Position numbers and translations under genes: made by a program
Source: Flaviaestuariibacter sp.
GTDB taxonomy: Bacteria; Bacteroidota; Bacteroidia; Chitinophagales; Chitinophagaceae
Direction: 5' to 3'
DNA length: 64,000 nt
Assembly (NCBI GenBank): GCA_025963645.1
Contig: JAOQAI010000006.1
Coordinates: 62,001-126,000, forward strand
Part shown: positions 52,162-61,207 of the stretch, piece after piece
How the letters are laid out: each line of letters opens with the position of its first letter
How positions within the stretch are numbered: the first letter of the stretch is position 1
Notes under the pieces: model-generated
What the model was told of the DNA's origin: nothing
What the model saw: only the letters and a program-made list of their open reading frames with translations
Databases searched by the model: none

Positions 52162-52716
52162 ATGGCAAAAGCTACTAAAACCGGGAATGCTACCAAAAAC
52201 AGCGGCGCAGGCGCAAACGACTCTATGCTGCAGGAATTCTTTGTAGAAGAACTGAAGGACATCTATTATGCGGAAAAGCTGATCGCGAAAACGCTTCCTA
52301 AAATGAAGCGGGCGGCTACTACGGAAAAGCTAAAGACCGCTTTTGAAAAGCACCTGGAGCAAACCAAAAAGCAGATAGAACGCCTGGATAAAGTATTTGC
52401 CAAGATGGGCGAAAAACCAAAAGGCAAAAAGTGCGAAGCCATGGAAGGCATTGTAAAAGAAGGCGAAGGCGTGATAGAAGATACGGAACAAGGTACAGCT
52501 ACCCGCGACGTTGCGCTGATACTGGCAGCACAAAAAGTGGAACATTATGAAATATCAACCTATGGTGGTTTGGCGCAACTAGCCAGAACCCTGGGTAAGG
52601 ACGATGTGGCCCGCTTGCTGGAACAAACACTCGAAGAAGAAAAGAAAACAGACCTATTGCTTACGGATATAGCCGAAAGATCCGTGAACTACCAGTCAGC
52701 ACAAGAAGAAGCTTAA
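52162..52716 (+). CDS. DUF892 (YciE/YciF-like) ferritin-like protein
   Basis: 184 residues. After a Lys/Thr/Ala-rich N-terminus, residues about 24-180 form the four-helix DUF892 fold: LQEFFVEELKDIYYAEKLIA, LKTAFEKHLEQTKKQIERLD, VEHYEISTYGGLAQLA and LEQTLEEEKKTDLLLTDIA. The E and H residues in HLEQT, E-H-Y-E and EEEK are positioned like ferritin-like metal ligands. Related YciE/YciF proteins are stress-induced. A bidirectional terminator separates it from the next, convergent gene. Confidence 0.92.
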   Translation: MAKATKTGNATKNSGAGANDSMLQEFFVEELKDIYYAEKLIAKTLPKMKRAATTEKLKTAFEKHLEQTKKQIERLDKVFAKMGEKPKGKKCEAMEGIVKEGEGVIEDTEQGTATRDVALILAAQKVEHYEISTYGGLAQLARTLGKDDVARLLEQTLEEEKKTDLLLTDIAERSVNYQSAQEEA

Positions 52717-52736
52717 TTCAAAATATCTTATAAAAA

Positions 52737-52767
52737 GAAAAGCCGCAAGATCTCTTGCGGCTTTTTA
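52737..52767. terminator. bidirectional terminator
   Basis: 12-13-bp stem AAAAGCCGCAAGA/TCTTGCGGCTTTT with a TC loop between the convergent DUF892 and small acidic genes. Confidence 0.85.
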
Positions 52768-52794
52768 ATAATCAAAGTTCGGTTCGTATCAAAT

Positions 52795-52995
52795 TTACGG
52801 CATGCCGTTTACATCAGGGTTGTCCGTGCCTTCGGGTTCCAGCTTTTCGCTGGGATCTGTAAAACCGCGCAGCTCCGTCATGTTCGGATCGGTCTGCTTT
52901 TCCTGCTCCCTGTTTTTGGGTTGATTGTTATCCGGTCTCTCGGTTGTGGAATCTTCGGTAGCAGATTCATCTTTCGGGTCAAATGTTTGTGCCAT
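52795..52995 (-). CDS. small acidic disordered protein
   Basis: 66 residues, rich in Asp, Glu, Pro, Thr and Asn (e.g. DPKDESATEDSTTERPDNNQ), with no hydrophobic segment. It is a credible small gene because it fills the space between two genes and ends at a terminator, but I recognise no family. Confidence 0.55.
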   Translation of the reverse strand: MAQTFDPKDESATEDSTTERPDNNQPKNREQEKQTDPNMTELRGFTDPSEKLEPEGTDNPDVNGMP

Positions 52996-53040
52996 AGTCT
53001 ATTCTTTTAGAACCCTACTATAAACAAATCTTGTACCCGC

Positions 53041-54516
53041 TTATTTCTCGATCCAGATAACGGAATTGCCGGTGCCGAATTCGTTCTCTTCCCAAAGCTT
53101 ATTATCCGGATCAACGATCCACTGCCCATCCACATTGTATTTATACAAATGCTTACCTGCGGAAAGATGAACCGGAAAGATCCATTCATCTCCAACCCGC
53201 TTCAGCGCTAGGCTGGCAGGGCTCCAGTTATTAAAGTCACCGGCAATAAAGATGTTCTTCGCCTTGGGAAAACCTTTTAAGCGGAAAGTATGGTTGGCGC
53301 CGACAATAAGATATGAATTCGTTTTCCCATCGCGATCTGCAGTCAGTTGATTGGTGGGATCCAGCACCCAAGTATTATCTACCCTGAACTTGTATTCATA
53401 ATTGCCGGGACCTAATGTATAGGGAAGTTCCCAGCCCGTTGCCGTACGGCGCATGGCCAATTCATCTTCGCGCCAGCCATTGAAAGAGCCTGAGAGGACA
53501 ACCGACTTTGCTGCCGTGTAACCTTTCAATGAAAACAGGTGTGGCGTTCCGATGCGGTACACCGAGTTGTAACCACCGGCGCCATCCGGCAGGCGCTCTT
53601 TCTGGCGGTCGTCTTCCATCCATTTTCCATCCACCACATACTTGTACGTGTGTGTGCCATCTGCAAGGTAAATGGGAAGCTGCCAACCGGTGGGTGTTTT
53701 CAATAAGGCCAATTCGGAAGGGTTCCAGTTATTGAAGCTGCCAGCCAAATAAACCTTCTTAGCAGAAGCGTGTCCGTTAAGCGTGAATACGGTATTCGGC
53801 CGGAAGTAAACCGAGTTGGTATTGCCTAAGCCATCATTCTCCCGAAGGCGGTTATCGGCATCTATTTCCCAATCCCCATCAATGACAAACTTGTACCAAT
53901 ACTTACCTGCTTCCAACGACACACGGGCTACCCAGCCTTCGGCGGTCTTTGTCATTTGCAAAGCATCCGGCGACCAGTTATTAAAGCTCCCTGATAGCAT
54001 TACTTTCCTTGCTTTTTGGTGACCCCGCAAAAAGAAGCGAACGGTTGATCGTTCCACTTCGAACGGAAGGGAACCATTACGAAAACGGTTGTAGCCATAG
54101 CGCACCTCAGAGCTCACTACCGGGAAGCGTTCCGCGAAATCAGCCCCTTTTTCGGTAAAGCGAATTTGATCGGCAGGACCATGAATGCCATCCAGTGCAA
54201 AGAGTGGTTTATTGATGGTAAGCAGGTCTTTATTGTTGATCTCCACTTTCCATCCCATCATTTGCAGCGAATCCGGTTTGCCGGTACGGAAGAAATGTTT
54301 TAATCCCAGTTCCTGCAGATCGAATTGGGTGATAAAGCTGTCGAGGGAAGCCAGCGGCAAGGCTTTGCTTAAGGTGATATATTGTTTGCCATCCAGCACG
54401 GCATAGCCTTTCCACGGCTGCGCGAATCCCTCCAATGAAGAAATTCCCGATAACAGGAGCAGCAGGCAAAGGCGTACCAAAAGGTACCGGTGAAATATGC
54501 GCTGCCTTATTTCCAT
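53041..54516 (-). CDS. secreted protein with four tandem glycogen-binding (CBM48/AMPK-beta-like) domains
   Basis: 491 residues with a signal peptide (ends LEGFAQ). Residues about 33-150 are a unique N-terminal domain. Then four repeats of about 85-88 residues cover about 155-490, each with the CBM48 pattern G-[SD]-F-N-[NG]-W (LSGSFNNWSPDAL, LAGSFNNWNPSEL, LSGSFNGWREDEL, IAGDFNNWSPASL) and ending in Y-K-[FY]-x-[VI]-D-x-x-W. There is no catalytic domain. It overlaps the preceding protease-like gene by 10 bases, so the two are translationally coupled. Confidence 0.9.
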   Translation of the reverse strand: MEIRQRIFHRYLLVRLCLLLLLSGISSLEGFAQPWKGYAVLDGKQYITLSKALPLASLDSFITQFDLQELGLKHFFRTGKPDSLQMMGWKVEINNKDLLTINKPLFALDGIHGPADQIRFTEKGADFAERFPVVSSEVRYGYNRFRNGSLPFEVERSTVRFFLRGHQKARKVMLSGSFNNWSPDALQMTKTAEGWVARVSLEAGKYWYKFVIDGDWEIDADNRLRENDGLGNTNSVYFRPNTVFTLNGHASAKKVYLAGSFNNWNPSELALLKTPTGWQLPIYLADGTHTYKYVVDGKWMEDDRQKERLPDGAGGYNSVYRIGTPHLFSLKGYTAAKSVVLSGSFNGWREDELAMRRTATGWELPYTLGPGNYEYKFRVDNTWVLDPTNQLTADRDGKTNSYLIVGANHTFRLKGFPKAKNIFIAGDFNNWSPASLALKRVGDEWIFPVHLSAGKHLYKYNVDGQWIVDPDNKLWEENEFGTGNSVIWIEK

Positions 54517-55490
54517 ATATACATTTTACGCGTTACAAAGTTAAACCCTATTTTATGCAGCGACAGGAAATCAAATCCCAGGATGCCATCCACGCAACCG
54601 CTGTAGGCAAAGCATGTTTTCTCGAGGTTGGTAACCAGCACCGGCAACGAACCAATGACCTGCCCGCCAACCATCATGTCTTTTAAATTGCCGTGCAGGG
54701 CTTCCACTTTCTTATTGCCGGCGCCGGTAAGCATAACACGTCCTGTAATAGTAACTTTTGAAAATACAGCATTAGGCAAGCGGCTATCCAGTACATTCGA
54801 TTCGGCGCCGCAATCAATAATGAAGCGCAGCTTTTTGCCACCGAGTTCGATGCGGGTAATGATGCGATTGTCTTTAAGCTCGATAGGCATCACACTATAA
54901 TCAGCCGTGTTAGACAATTGGGGGCTTTGGTAGGAAGACGCTTCTTTGCGGCCAATGCGATGCAGGTAGATGAGGCTTTTTTCATAATCAATGATCATCT
55001 CACATTGCCTGAAAAGCTCCATACCTAAAAGGCCTAAGATCTTTACCCGCTTCGTGTTCTCCAAATGCCCAAGGTTAGCGAGATCGGCATCCAGCCGGCT
55101 GTAAGAAAGAGTGCCTAATTCAAATTTTGAAACCATCGTTTTCAGCATGGGCGCCGTGCTGCCTGTTATATTCGTTTGCTCGCCATCGGAAAAATGCGTT
55201 GTTGGATAGTCGCGGAAATAAGTAAGGTTTAATACAAGATTCGGTGCACCGGAATCCAGTATAAAGTTGCCAACCGTTGTATCGGCTTTTGCTTTGATCA
55301 GGATCAAATTGCCGGCACGGCTGAATGGTATGATGCAGGAAAGGGAATCGGCGCCCGGTAAGGTTTGCAAGGTGATCACCGGGAATTTAACAGGCGGTTC
55401 TTTCTTAATTGGCGAAGCAAATCCCGTGAAGCTAATGAGTAGGCACAGGATTGCAGGAATGAATAAAATATGTCGGGATGGTTTCGGCAT
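54507..55490 (-). CDS. double retropepsin-like aspartic protease
   Basis: 327 residues with a signal peptide (ends GFA). Two retropepsin-like domains follow in one chain: the first with VGNFILDSGAPNLVLNL (DSG about residue 78) and the second with LRFIIDCGAESNVLDS (DCG about residue 222), so the active pair could form within one chain as in pepsins, with Cys replacing the usual Ser or Thr in the second. The GLLGMELF and GILGFDFL segments are the matching C-terminal psi-loop signatures. The downstream gene start lies inside its last codons. Confidence 0.85.
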   Translation of the reverse strand: MPKPSRHILFIPAILCLLISFTGFASPIKKEPPVKFPVITLQTLPGADSLSCIIPFSRAGNLILIKAKADTTVGNFILDSGAPNLVLNLTYFRDYPTTHFSDGEQTNITGSTAPMLKTMVSKFELGTLSYSRLDADLANLGHLENTKRVKILGLLGMELFRQCEMIIDYEKSLIYLHRIGRKEASSYQSPQLSNTADYSVMPIELKDNRIITRIELGGKKLRFIIDCGAESNVLDSRLPNAVFSKVTITGRVMLTGAGNKKVEALHGNLKDMMVGGQVIGSLPVLVTNLEKTCFAYSGCVDGILGFDFLSLHKIGFNFVTRKMYIWK

Positions 55491-56001
55491 TAGGCGGCAT
55501 AAAATAAAACCTTTCCGGCTACCAAACCATTACCGCTGAACAAATCGGGCGCTTTACGATTTGTTAAAAGTCTATAGCGTTGAAAGGCATTACCGCTCCG
55601 GCGAACAATTTCTTTCCACCGGCGAACAGTTCTCCAGCGTGGCGGAGGCTTTGCCCTTATTTTAAAAATCAATAGCTCATACAAGCCAGTCATTCTCCAG
55701 CATCCCCAAAACATTTTCCGGTGCGGGCAGTGGCGTTTCCATGCCCGCGATTGATTGTGCGACATCGGCAGGCAATAATCCATTATGGTTTCTCCGTTTT
55801 TCAACACAGATTTTTCATTTATTGATACTGTTTAATGATTTGGCAACGCCGGAAATTCATTTTACAATGCGGAAAAATGAATTACCAGCAAGGCAGGCTG
55901 AATAGCCGTAAACGGCAGCAATTTTTTCCCATACTGTTTGCCCCGTTTTTCAAAAGAATAGTTAGCTTAGGGTTATTAATCATCTTTTAAACTAATTTCT
56001 T
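55491..56001. other. 511-base region without a convincing gene
   Basis: It contains two copies of GTTCGCCGG (on the minus strand, near 55600-55630) and a 32-40-codon minus frame without ATG (reads LPADVAQSIAGMETPLPAPE, then NVLGMLENDWLV) at about 55682-55790 that could be a gene remnant. The longer ORF at 55490-55807 has Trp/Cys/Arg-rich shadow composition. Confidence 0.35.
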
Positions 56002-56385
56002 ATGGCGAAAAAGAATGTTCGGATTCCCATTCCTAAGAATGCGGAAGATTTGATGAAGCTGGCCCGGCAGGTGCATACAAAGCACCAGGAGCTGGGCGAT
56101 GCCAGCCCCCTGCGGGCAATGGAAGACTATAGTTGGACTACGGCTGCTACCGACCTTGCCAAGGCGGAAGAAGCCCACAAGCGGGCAGAGCAGCTTGACA
56201 AAGAAGCTGAAAAGCTGCGCGGCGAACGCAATGCCCTGCTACAGGGCACTATTAAAGGCATTGTTACCAGCAGCCGCAATATGCTGCAAGGTGCTTATGC
56301 CAAGAACCTGAAGAAGATGGGCGATTTTGGCTTCACGGTGGATGACAGCCCCAAGCCAAAGGTGGAAGCAAAACCGGCACTGTAA
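56002..56385 (+). CDS. hypothetical helical protein
   Basis: 127 residues, highly charged and helical, with a likely coiled coil over about residues 50-85 (LAKAEEAHKRAEQLDKEAEK, then LRGERNALLQ). No signal peptide. It is well delimited, with a strong terminator immediately after it, and looks like a genuine cytoplasmic protein. I do not recognise the family. Confidence 0.65.
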   Translation: MAKKNVRIPIPKNAEDLMKLARQVHTKHQELGDASPLRAMEDYSWTTAATDLAKAEEAHKRAEQLDKEAEKLRGERNALLQGTIKGIVTSSRNMLQGAYAKNLKKMGDFGFTVDDSPKPKVEAKPAL

Positions 56386-56390
56386 ACACT

Positions 56391-56425
56391 AAAAAAACCG
56401 GCTGAATCATCAGCCGGTTTTTTTC
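56391..56425. terminator. bidirectional terminator
   Basis: Perfect stem AAAAAACCGGCTGA with its complement, 4-base loop ATCA, T-rich on both strands. Confidence 0.9.
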
Positions 56426-56441
56426 TGAAAGCGATGCCTTC

Positions 56442-59400
56442 TTATTGAATGATGATCTTTTGTTTTTCTGTATAGCTGCCATCCGACACTTCTACATGAT
56501 AAACCCCGGGCTTGAAGCCAGCCAGGTTTATAGTGACTTCTTTGGCATTTTTTACCTTACGCACTTGTTTCAGGGTGCCCGCATTGTCATAAAGCCGCAC
56601 TTCTGCAATGGTTAGGGCCTTCGTTTTGCCATCTTTAGTTTTTGCCATGCGATACTCGCAAGGCGGCGGAATATTGATAGTTGACACTTTAAGCGAACCT
56701 TTGGCAGGATTTGGCGAAACCCTGTACAGCTCGCAACCGCCACCGCCGCCGCAGGTGATCCCCTTGAAGCCAAATTCGTTAGTGGTGGTGCCGCAGCTAT
56801 TCGTAGCGCTTACGCTAAAGACCGCCGTTTGCCCCGCCTGCCAGAAATAAAAATTGATATTATCCCCACTCTGCGACCAGTTGGTATTGGAAGGAGATGC
56901 CGCTATCCGGCTCCAGGTAACGGAGTTTGCGTTGGAGAACTGCAAATCGGTATAGGTGGTCTGCGAAACGCATACTTCGTTATAGTCGGTTGAGTTGCCA
57001 TTCCAGTATTGCAGCGACATTGAACCTGCTGAAATAGTGGGAGTGCCTGATACAGTTATCGTTTTTGAAAAGGTTTCTGGCGTTCCGCAAACAGTAATGG
57101 TAGCAGTCAGGGTTACATTTCCGGTTGTCAATTTTGTTAGGGTAGGTGACGGACAAGTAGTGCAGCTTAGCGAAACTATACCGGTTGGCGAAGCCGACCA
57201 ATTAACAGTACCATTAAAATCAACTCCGCCTATTACCACTTTATATACACCGGTAGAACATATAATACCTGCACCTTCAACTTTATAAATTGTATTGCCA
57301 CACTCAGTGCTGCAACCCAGGTCGGCAGTAGACAGATCCTGCATCTCTTTATATATCCATTCTGCATTGCGGGCAGTAAAGTCAGTATGATTTTGATTAT
57401 AGTAAGTAACACCTCCTTTGTTGAATGCCTGCTGCCCTATGTATTTCTGCGTACGGGTACCTGCAGTGCCGGTGATAGGGAAAATATAAGGCTGGTTAAG
57501 GGGTGTTCCGGATGGAGCATCCAATCCACTGACCGTAGGAACGAACGAAAATAAATCCTGATGCACCTGTAGCTGCAAGCCGGCTTTTAGGTTGATATAA
57601 GGCGCTATTAACCAATGCATCTCTGTTTTTTCTAATCCGGCGGTCAGGCTCCCGCCGGTCCGGTCGCCAATGCTTTGTGTGCTGCCGGGTGCTGCATCCC
57701 ATTCCGTAAAGCCCGAAGGGTTGCTCCGGTTTTCTTCCTTTAATGTCTTGGTGCCAAACCCTACTCCCCAAAAGGAAATTCTCCGGCTGTATTTAAAATA
57801 CTCGATCTGGGAGACGTTTCCTGAACCCGGCAAAGCATATAAGTTTGTTTTCAGGTACCACTTTGTTTTTACAGGTGTGGGCAGGTAAACAAACGTAGGC
57901 CTGAAAACAGAGAAATCATCATCCTGGCTTGCCAGCAATAAGCCGTTGGCTGATAGTACAGGTACGCCGCACTGGCTGCCCTGCGCCGTTGCAATAAACC
58001 GGTAGTCGGGTTGATTATCGGTCGAAGAAAAAGTTACCATTTGCTGGTAAGCGCTGTTATCCCCAACCAAAAAAGTATTTAGGGCCACGGTTCCGCTTTC
58101 ATCCACCACTCTTGCCTTAAGCAATTCGGCGGTAGCGGGCGCAAGGTTGAGGGCATAAAATTTTCGAAGGTCTTCCAGGTTATCTTTTATTTTATTTCCC
58201 AGCACTTTACACTCACCCAGGTCAAAAAGGAAATGCTGGAACGCCAGCGGCACGTTGGCGCCCTGGTGCGGGCTGTCGTGGGTGATGAGGAGGCGGGTAT
58301 CGGTGCTGGCGGTGCTTATCTGCTTTGTCATGCGGGCCAAGGTGTAGCGCGAAAGCACGCCACCGGCGGAGGTGCCGATGACCACATTCTTGGCGCTGGA
58401 ACCCCCGGCTGTTTTATCGGTCTTTATCCACTCTATCACCCGCTGCAGCATCAGCGTGTTTTCGGTAAAGCTGCGCAGGGTATTGTAGTTTACAAACACT
58501 AGGTCGTAGCCGGACACATCGTCGAGGTTGTACATAAGGTCATACCCATTGGGTATTAAAGCCAAATTCACCCACTCCCCTTTATCTATAGTTTCATTTC
58601 TTATCAAATCCATAATATCATAATCATCCTCCACGTCATAGCCTTCCACGTAGATCAACGGCTTCAGCAGGCGCGGGGTGCTGCCCGTACGGGTGCTATT
58701 GTTCTGGCTATAGCGTATCTGCAGGGTAGCAGGCGCCCAGGTTTCGCCGCTCCCCGGAGAAATGATCACCTCCCTTGCATACGGATCGGAGCCGGCATAA
58801 CGGGAGGAAGAACCGCTGGGTGTCACTTTCACCTCCAGGGTGCTATGACAATAGAGGTAGGCGCCGCTGCTTAGCTGCGCCTTAAAGTCCACCGGCTTCA
58901 GGCTGCTGCTGTCAACATACACTTTTGTCACCACCCCGCCCGAGGGCACGGACTGGTAGCCGTTGCCGTCCTTAAAGTCCACCCAAAGGGCTGATAGCGT
59001 AAGGCCCGTATTGGTGTAGTACAGCGCCGGGCTGAAGGTGAGGCGCACCGTATCGCGAAAGCGCTGCCGGGTGCTGGCGGCGGCAAACAAGGTGTTGGTA
59101 AGATAGGGGCTTTGGTTGCGGCCGGACACATCGTAGATCTGTTCGCCACTGACCGTAAAGAGGTTCTGGCTCAAGGCATCGTCCCGTAGCGACGCATAAG
59201 AGCCATACAGCACCGCCACCGGCGCCGCAACACCCTTGCGCAGCTTATCTATGCTGTCATTTACAATTGTCAACGCCGGCATTGCGGACAATGAGGATTG
59301 AATCTTAGCGGTAGAAAGATCGGTATAGGCAAGCCGCAATGCATCCAGGTTGCCCACCATATTGCTATCGGTGAGCACGCCATTAAGCCAGTGCAGCGGT

Positions 59401-59558
59401 GTCAGTTCAGCGCCGTATTCTTTTAAATAGCCAGTGGGTATGAGCGACTTGTTTACATATTGGAAAACCGAATCCAGCTTTGCCCTCAAGGAGTCTGTTT
59501 GAGCAAAGGAGGAGAAGCAGGCAATGAGTGTTGCCCAGAGGAATAATACTTTTTTCAT
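56442..59558 (-). CDS. T9SS-exported alpha/beta-hydrolase-like protein
   Basis: 1038 residues. Signal peptide (1-19, ends SSFAQ); a unique N-terminal region (about 20-290); an alpha/beta-hydrolase region (about 295-460) with the nucleophile elbow VVIGTSAGGVLSRYTL (GTSAG, Ser about 393) and LITHDSPHQGANVPLAFQHF, reminiscent of PGAP1/lipase-like proteins; Ig/PKD-like beta domains with many Cys (about 760-940); and a type IX sorting tail (YRVSPNPAKGSLKVSTI to KQKIIIQ). The substrate is unknown; esterase or lipase is the best guess. It is the only full-length member of a duplicated locus (see 59583-61759). Confidence 0.85.
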   Translation of the reverse strand: MKKVLFLWATLIACFSSFAQTDSLRAKLDSVFQYVNKSLIPTGYLKEYGAELTPLHWLNGVLTDSNMVGNLDALRLAYTDLSTAKIQSSLSAMPALTIVNDSIDKLRKGVAAPVAVLYGSYASLRDDALSQNLFTVSGEQIYDVSGRNQSPYLTNTLFAAASTRQRFRDTVRLTFSPALYYTNTGLTLSALWVDFKDGNGYQSVPSGGVVTKVYVDSSSLKPVDFKAQLSSGAYLYCHSTLEVKVTPSGSSSRYAGSDPYAREVIISPGSGETWAPATLQIRYSQNNSTRTGSTPRLLKPLIYVEGYDVEDDYDIMDLIRNETIDKGEWVNLALIPNGYDLMYNLDDVSGYDLVFVNYNTLRSFTENTLMLQRVIEWIKTDKTAGGSSAKNVVIGTSAGGVLSRYTLARMTKQISTASTDTRLLITHDSPHQGANVPLAFQHFLFDLGECKVLGNKIKDNLEDLRKFYALNLAPATAELLKARVVDESGTVALNTFLVGDNSAYQQMVTFSSTDNQPDYRFIATAQGSQCGVPVLSANGLLLASQDDDFSVFRPTFVYLPTPVKTKWYLKTNLYALPGSGNVSQIEYFKYSRRISFWGVGFGTKTLKEENRSNPSGFTEWDAAPGSTQSIGDRTGGSLTAGLEKTEMHWLIAPYINLKAGLQLQVHQDLFSFVPTVSGLDAPSGTPLNQPYIFPITGTAGTRTQKYIGQQAFNKGGVTYYNQNHTDFTARNAEWIYKEMQDLSTADLGCSTECGNTIYKVEGAGIICSTGVYKVVIGGVDFNGTVNWSASPTGIVSLSCTTCPSPTLTKLTTGNVTLTATITVCGTPETFSKTITVSGTPTISAGSMSLQYWNGNSTDYNEVCVSQTTYTDLQFSNANSVTWSRIAASPSNTNWSQSGDNINFYFWQAGQTAVFSVSATNSCGTTTNEFGFKGITCGGGGGCELYRVSPNPAKGSLKVSTINIPPPCEYRMAKTKDGKTKALTIAEVRLYDNAGTLKQVRKVKNAKEVTINLAGFKPGVYHVEVSDGSYTEKQKIIIQ

Positions 59559-59582
59559 GATGGTTTAGGGGTTTTTAGTTTG

Positions 59583-60119
59583 TTAGAATTTGAAATCGAA
59601 GCGACCGTCTGTGACCCGTATGGTATCGCACGTTTGAGTTTTATACTTAAAATTGAATGTGCCAGAAATAATATGATTTGTTAAGTCATATTTTGTAATA
59701 TTAGCTTCCCCCCATTGCTTAATTGTTGTATCAAAGGCTAGCATACCGCAATTGGCAATGTATTTATTCCAACCAACGGAAAAATTGAAGCTTGAAGGAT
59801 AGGTATAGGTGCCAGTGCCACTAATATTAGCAATTGCAACAAATACTTGTCCCTCAGAAATATGCTCCTTATTCAATTGTTTAGCATCAATACTTAAATA
59901 GGGCAGGCCATTTAGCCCAATATCAAATTGTATCTTAGGATTTGGTGTTCCGGTTCCATTGTACCCCTTGGCGATGTAGACATTCCCATTTATTAAACAA
60001 CCAAAGGTGTTAGCCCCCGTTTGGGTTATAGGCGGTAGTTGGTCTTCGGCAACCTTATTTTTCTTACAGCTCATGGCTGTCAGTAAGAGAAATAATGTGG
60101 CAGTTACGATATATTTCAT
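59583..60119 (-). CDS. lipoprotein, paralogue A
   Basis: 178 residues with a lipobox (LTAMSC). It shares with the two lipoproteins upstream the blocks LPPITQTGANTFGCLINGNV, a final I-[TS]-KYDL-[TA] and the C-terminus TIRVTDGRFDFKF. This resembles the DUF6252-type lipoproteins of Bacteroidota, but that label is tentative. It lies 24 bases upstream of the full-length T9SS hydrolase gene and 2 bases downstream of a truncated copy of that gene. Confidence 0.8.
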   Translation of the reverse strand: MKYIVTATLFLLLTAMSCKKNKVAEDQLPPITQTGANTFGCLINGNVYIAKGYNGTGTPNPKIQFDIGLNGLPYLSIDAKQLNKEHISEGQVFVAIANISGTGTYTYPSSFNFSVGWNKYIANCGMLAFDTTIKQWGEANITKYDLTNHIISGTFNFKYKTQTCDTIRVTDGRFDFKF

Positions 60120-60121
60120 GA

Positions 60122-60271
60122 TTAAAAGTTTTGTAGTGGTGCGCTTTTAAAAGCTAACGATTTATTTACATGCTGAAACACCGAATCCAGCTTTGCCCTC
60201 AAGGAGTCTGTTTGAGCAAAGGAGGAGAAGCAGGCAATGAGTGTTGCCCAGAGGAATAATACTTTTTTCAT
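60122..60271 (-). pseudogene. truncated copy of the T9SS hydrolase 5' end (49 codons)
   Basis: Starting at the ATG at 60271, the first 39 codons repeat the start of the 56442-59558 gene (MKKVLFLWATLIACFSSFAQ, then TDSLRAKLDSVFQ) with one change (Y to H), and the leader AACCCCTAAACCATC is also copied. After Leu 39 the sequence switches to ten unrelated codons and stops 2 bases before the lipoprotein A start. A short secreted peptide could still be made. Confidence 0.85.
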
Positions 60272-60313
60272 GATGGTTTAGGGGTTATGAGTAAATGAGA
60301 ATATTTATGTTGA

Positions 60314-60841
60314 TTAGAGTTTTTTATCGAACCTTCCTTGTGTAATTCTTAGCGTGTCGTAGCCTTGCTTCTTCATAATGAACTCAAATTCACCGGAAAA
60401 TATACCGGCCGCCAAATCATAACGAGTAATTTTGAGATAGCCTTTTTTGTAAACACTCGTATCAATGGCTTCGATGCCATATTCAGATTGAGCCCAGCCA
60501 ACTTTAAATCGTGATGTGCTAGTTAAAATATAGGTGCCAGTATTTTTAATACTATCACAACCAAAATATATGTTTTCCCCTTTTAATGGAGAAGTGCTAT
60601 AAACTCTGTAAACTCTTAACAAAAAATCTCCTTGAGAGAAATTCGGATCTACAGTTAGACGATAATTAGGCGTAGGGCTAATATAGCCTTCTGGAAGCCA
60701 GACTTTTCCATTCACCAAACATCCAAATGTATTGGCCCCAGTTTGGGTTATTGGAGGCAGTTGGGCTTCGGAAACCTTATTCTTCGTACAACTTAGTGAG
60801 GTAAGCAATAAGAACAAAGTGGCTGTAAATATGTATTTCAT
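60314..60841 (-). CDS. lipoprotein, paralogue B
   Basis: 175 residues from the ATG at 60841. The signal peptide is nearly identical to paralogue A (MKYIFTATLFLLLTSLSC). It has the shared LPPITQTGANTFGCLVNGKV and the C-terminus TLRITQGRFDKKL; the middle is strongly diverged (YRLTVDPNFSQGDFLLRVYR). It lies between two truncated hydrolase copies. Confidence 0.8.
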   Translation of the reverse strand: MKYIFTATLFLLLTSLSCTKNKVSEAQLPPITQTGANTFGCLVNGKVWLPEGYISPTPNYRLTVDPNFSQGDFLLRVYRVYSTSPLKGENIYFGCDSIKNTGTYILTSTSRFKVGWAQSEYGIEAIDTSVYKKGYLKITRYDLAAGIFSGEFEFIMKKQGYDTLRITQGRFDKKL

Positions 60842-60908
60842 GATTAAGAGTTTTAGTGAAAACAAACTCGATGGAAGCTACACTAATTTTTTAGACTGAT
60901 TATTATGC

Positions 60909-61172
60909 TCATTGAATCTTAGCGGTAGCAAGATCGGTATAGGCAAGCCGGAATGCATCGAGGTTGCTTACCAGATTGCTGTCGGTAAGCGCGCCGTTAA
61001 ACCTGTGCAAGGGTGTCAGCTCCGCACCGTATTCTTTTAAATAATCCGTTGGGATAAGTGACTTATTTACATGCTGAAAGACCGAATCCAGCTTCTGTCG
61101 CAAAGGATCGGTTTGGGCAAAAGAGAAGAGAGCGGACAGTAAAAGCCCGCAGACGAACAAAAGTCGTTTCAT
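60909..61172 (-). pseudogene. truncated copy of the T9SS hydrolase N-terminus (87 codons)
   Basis: It encodes a signal peptide (ends LFSFAQ) and 67 further residues clearly homologous to residues 20-87 of the full-length hydrolase (LDSVFQHVNKSLIPTDYLKE, then YGAELTPLHRFNGALTDSN), ending after DLATAKIQ where the full protein continues. It is more diverged than the 60122-60271 copy, so it is probably an older duplication. Confidence 0.8.
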
Positions 61173-61207
61173 AATTGATGGTTTAGGGGTTTAAGTATTA
61201 GGAGGCG

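Noticed and set aside
55490-55807. 105-codon minus ORF directly upstream of the retropepsin gene
   Set aside because: It is rich in Trp, Cys and Arg with no recognisable fold. Another frame of the same strand looks more natural over its first 100 bases, so the region is probably a relic or non-coding.
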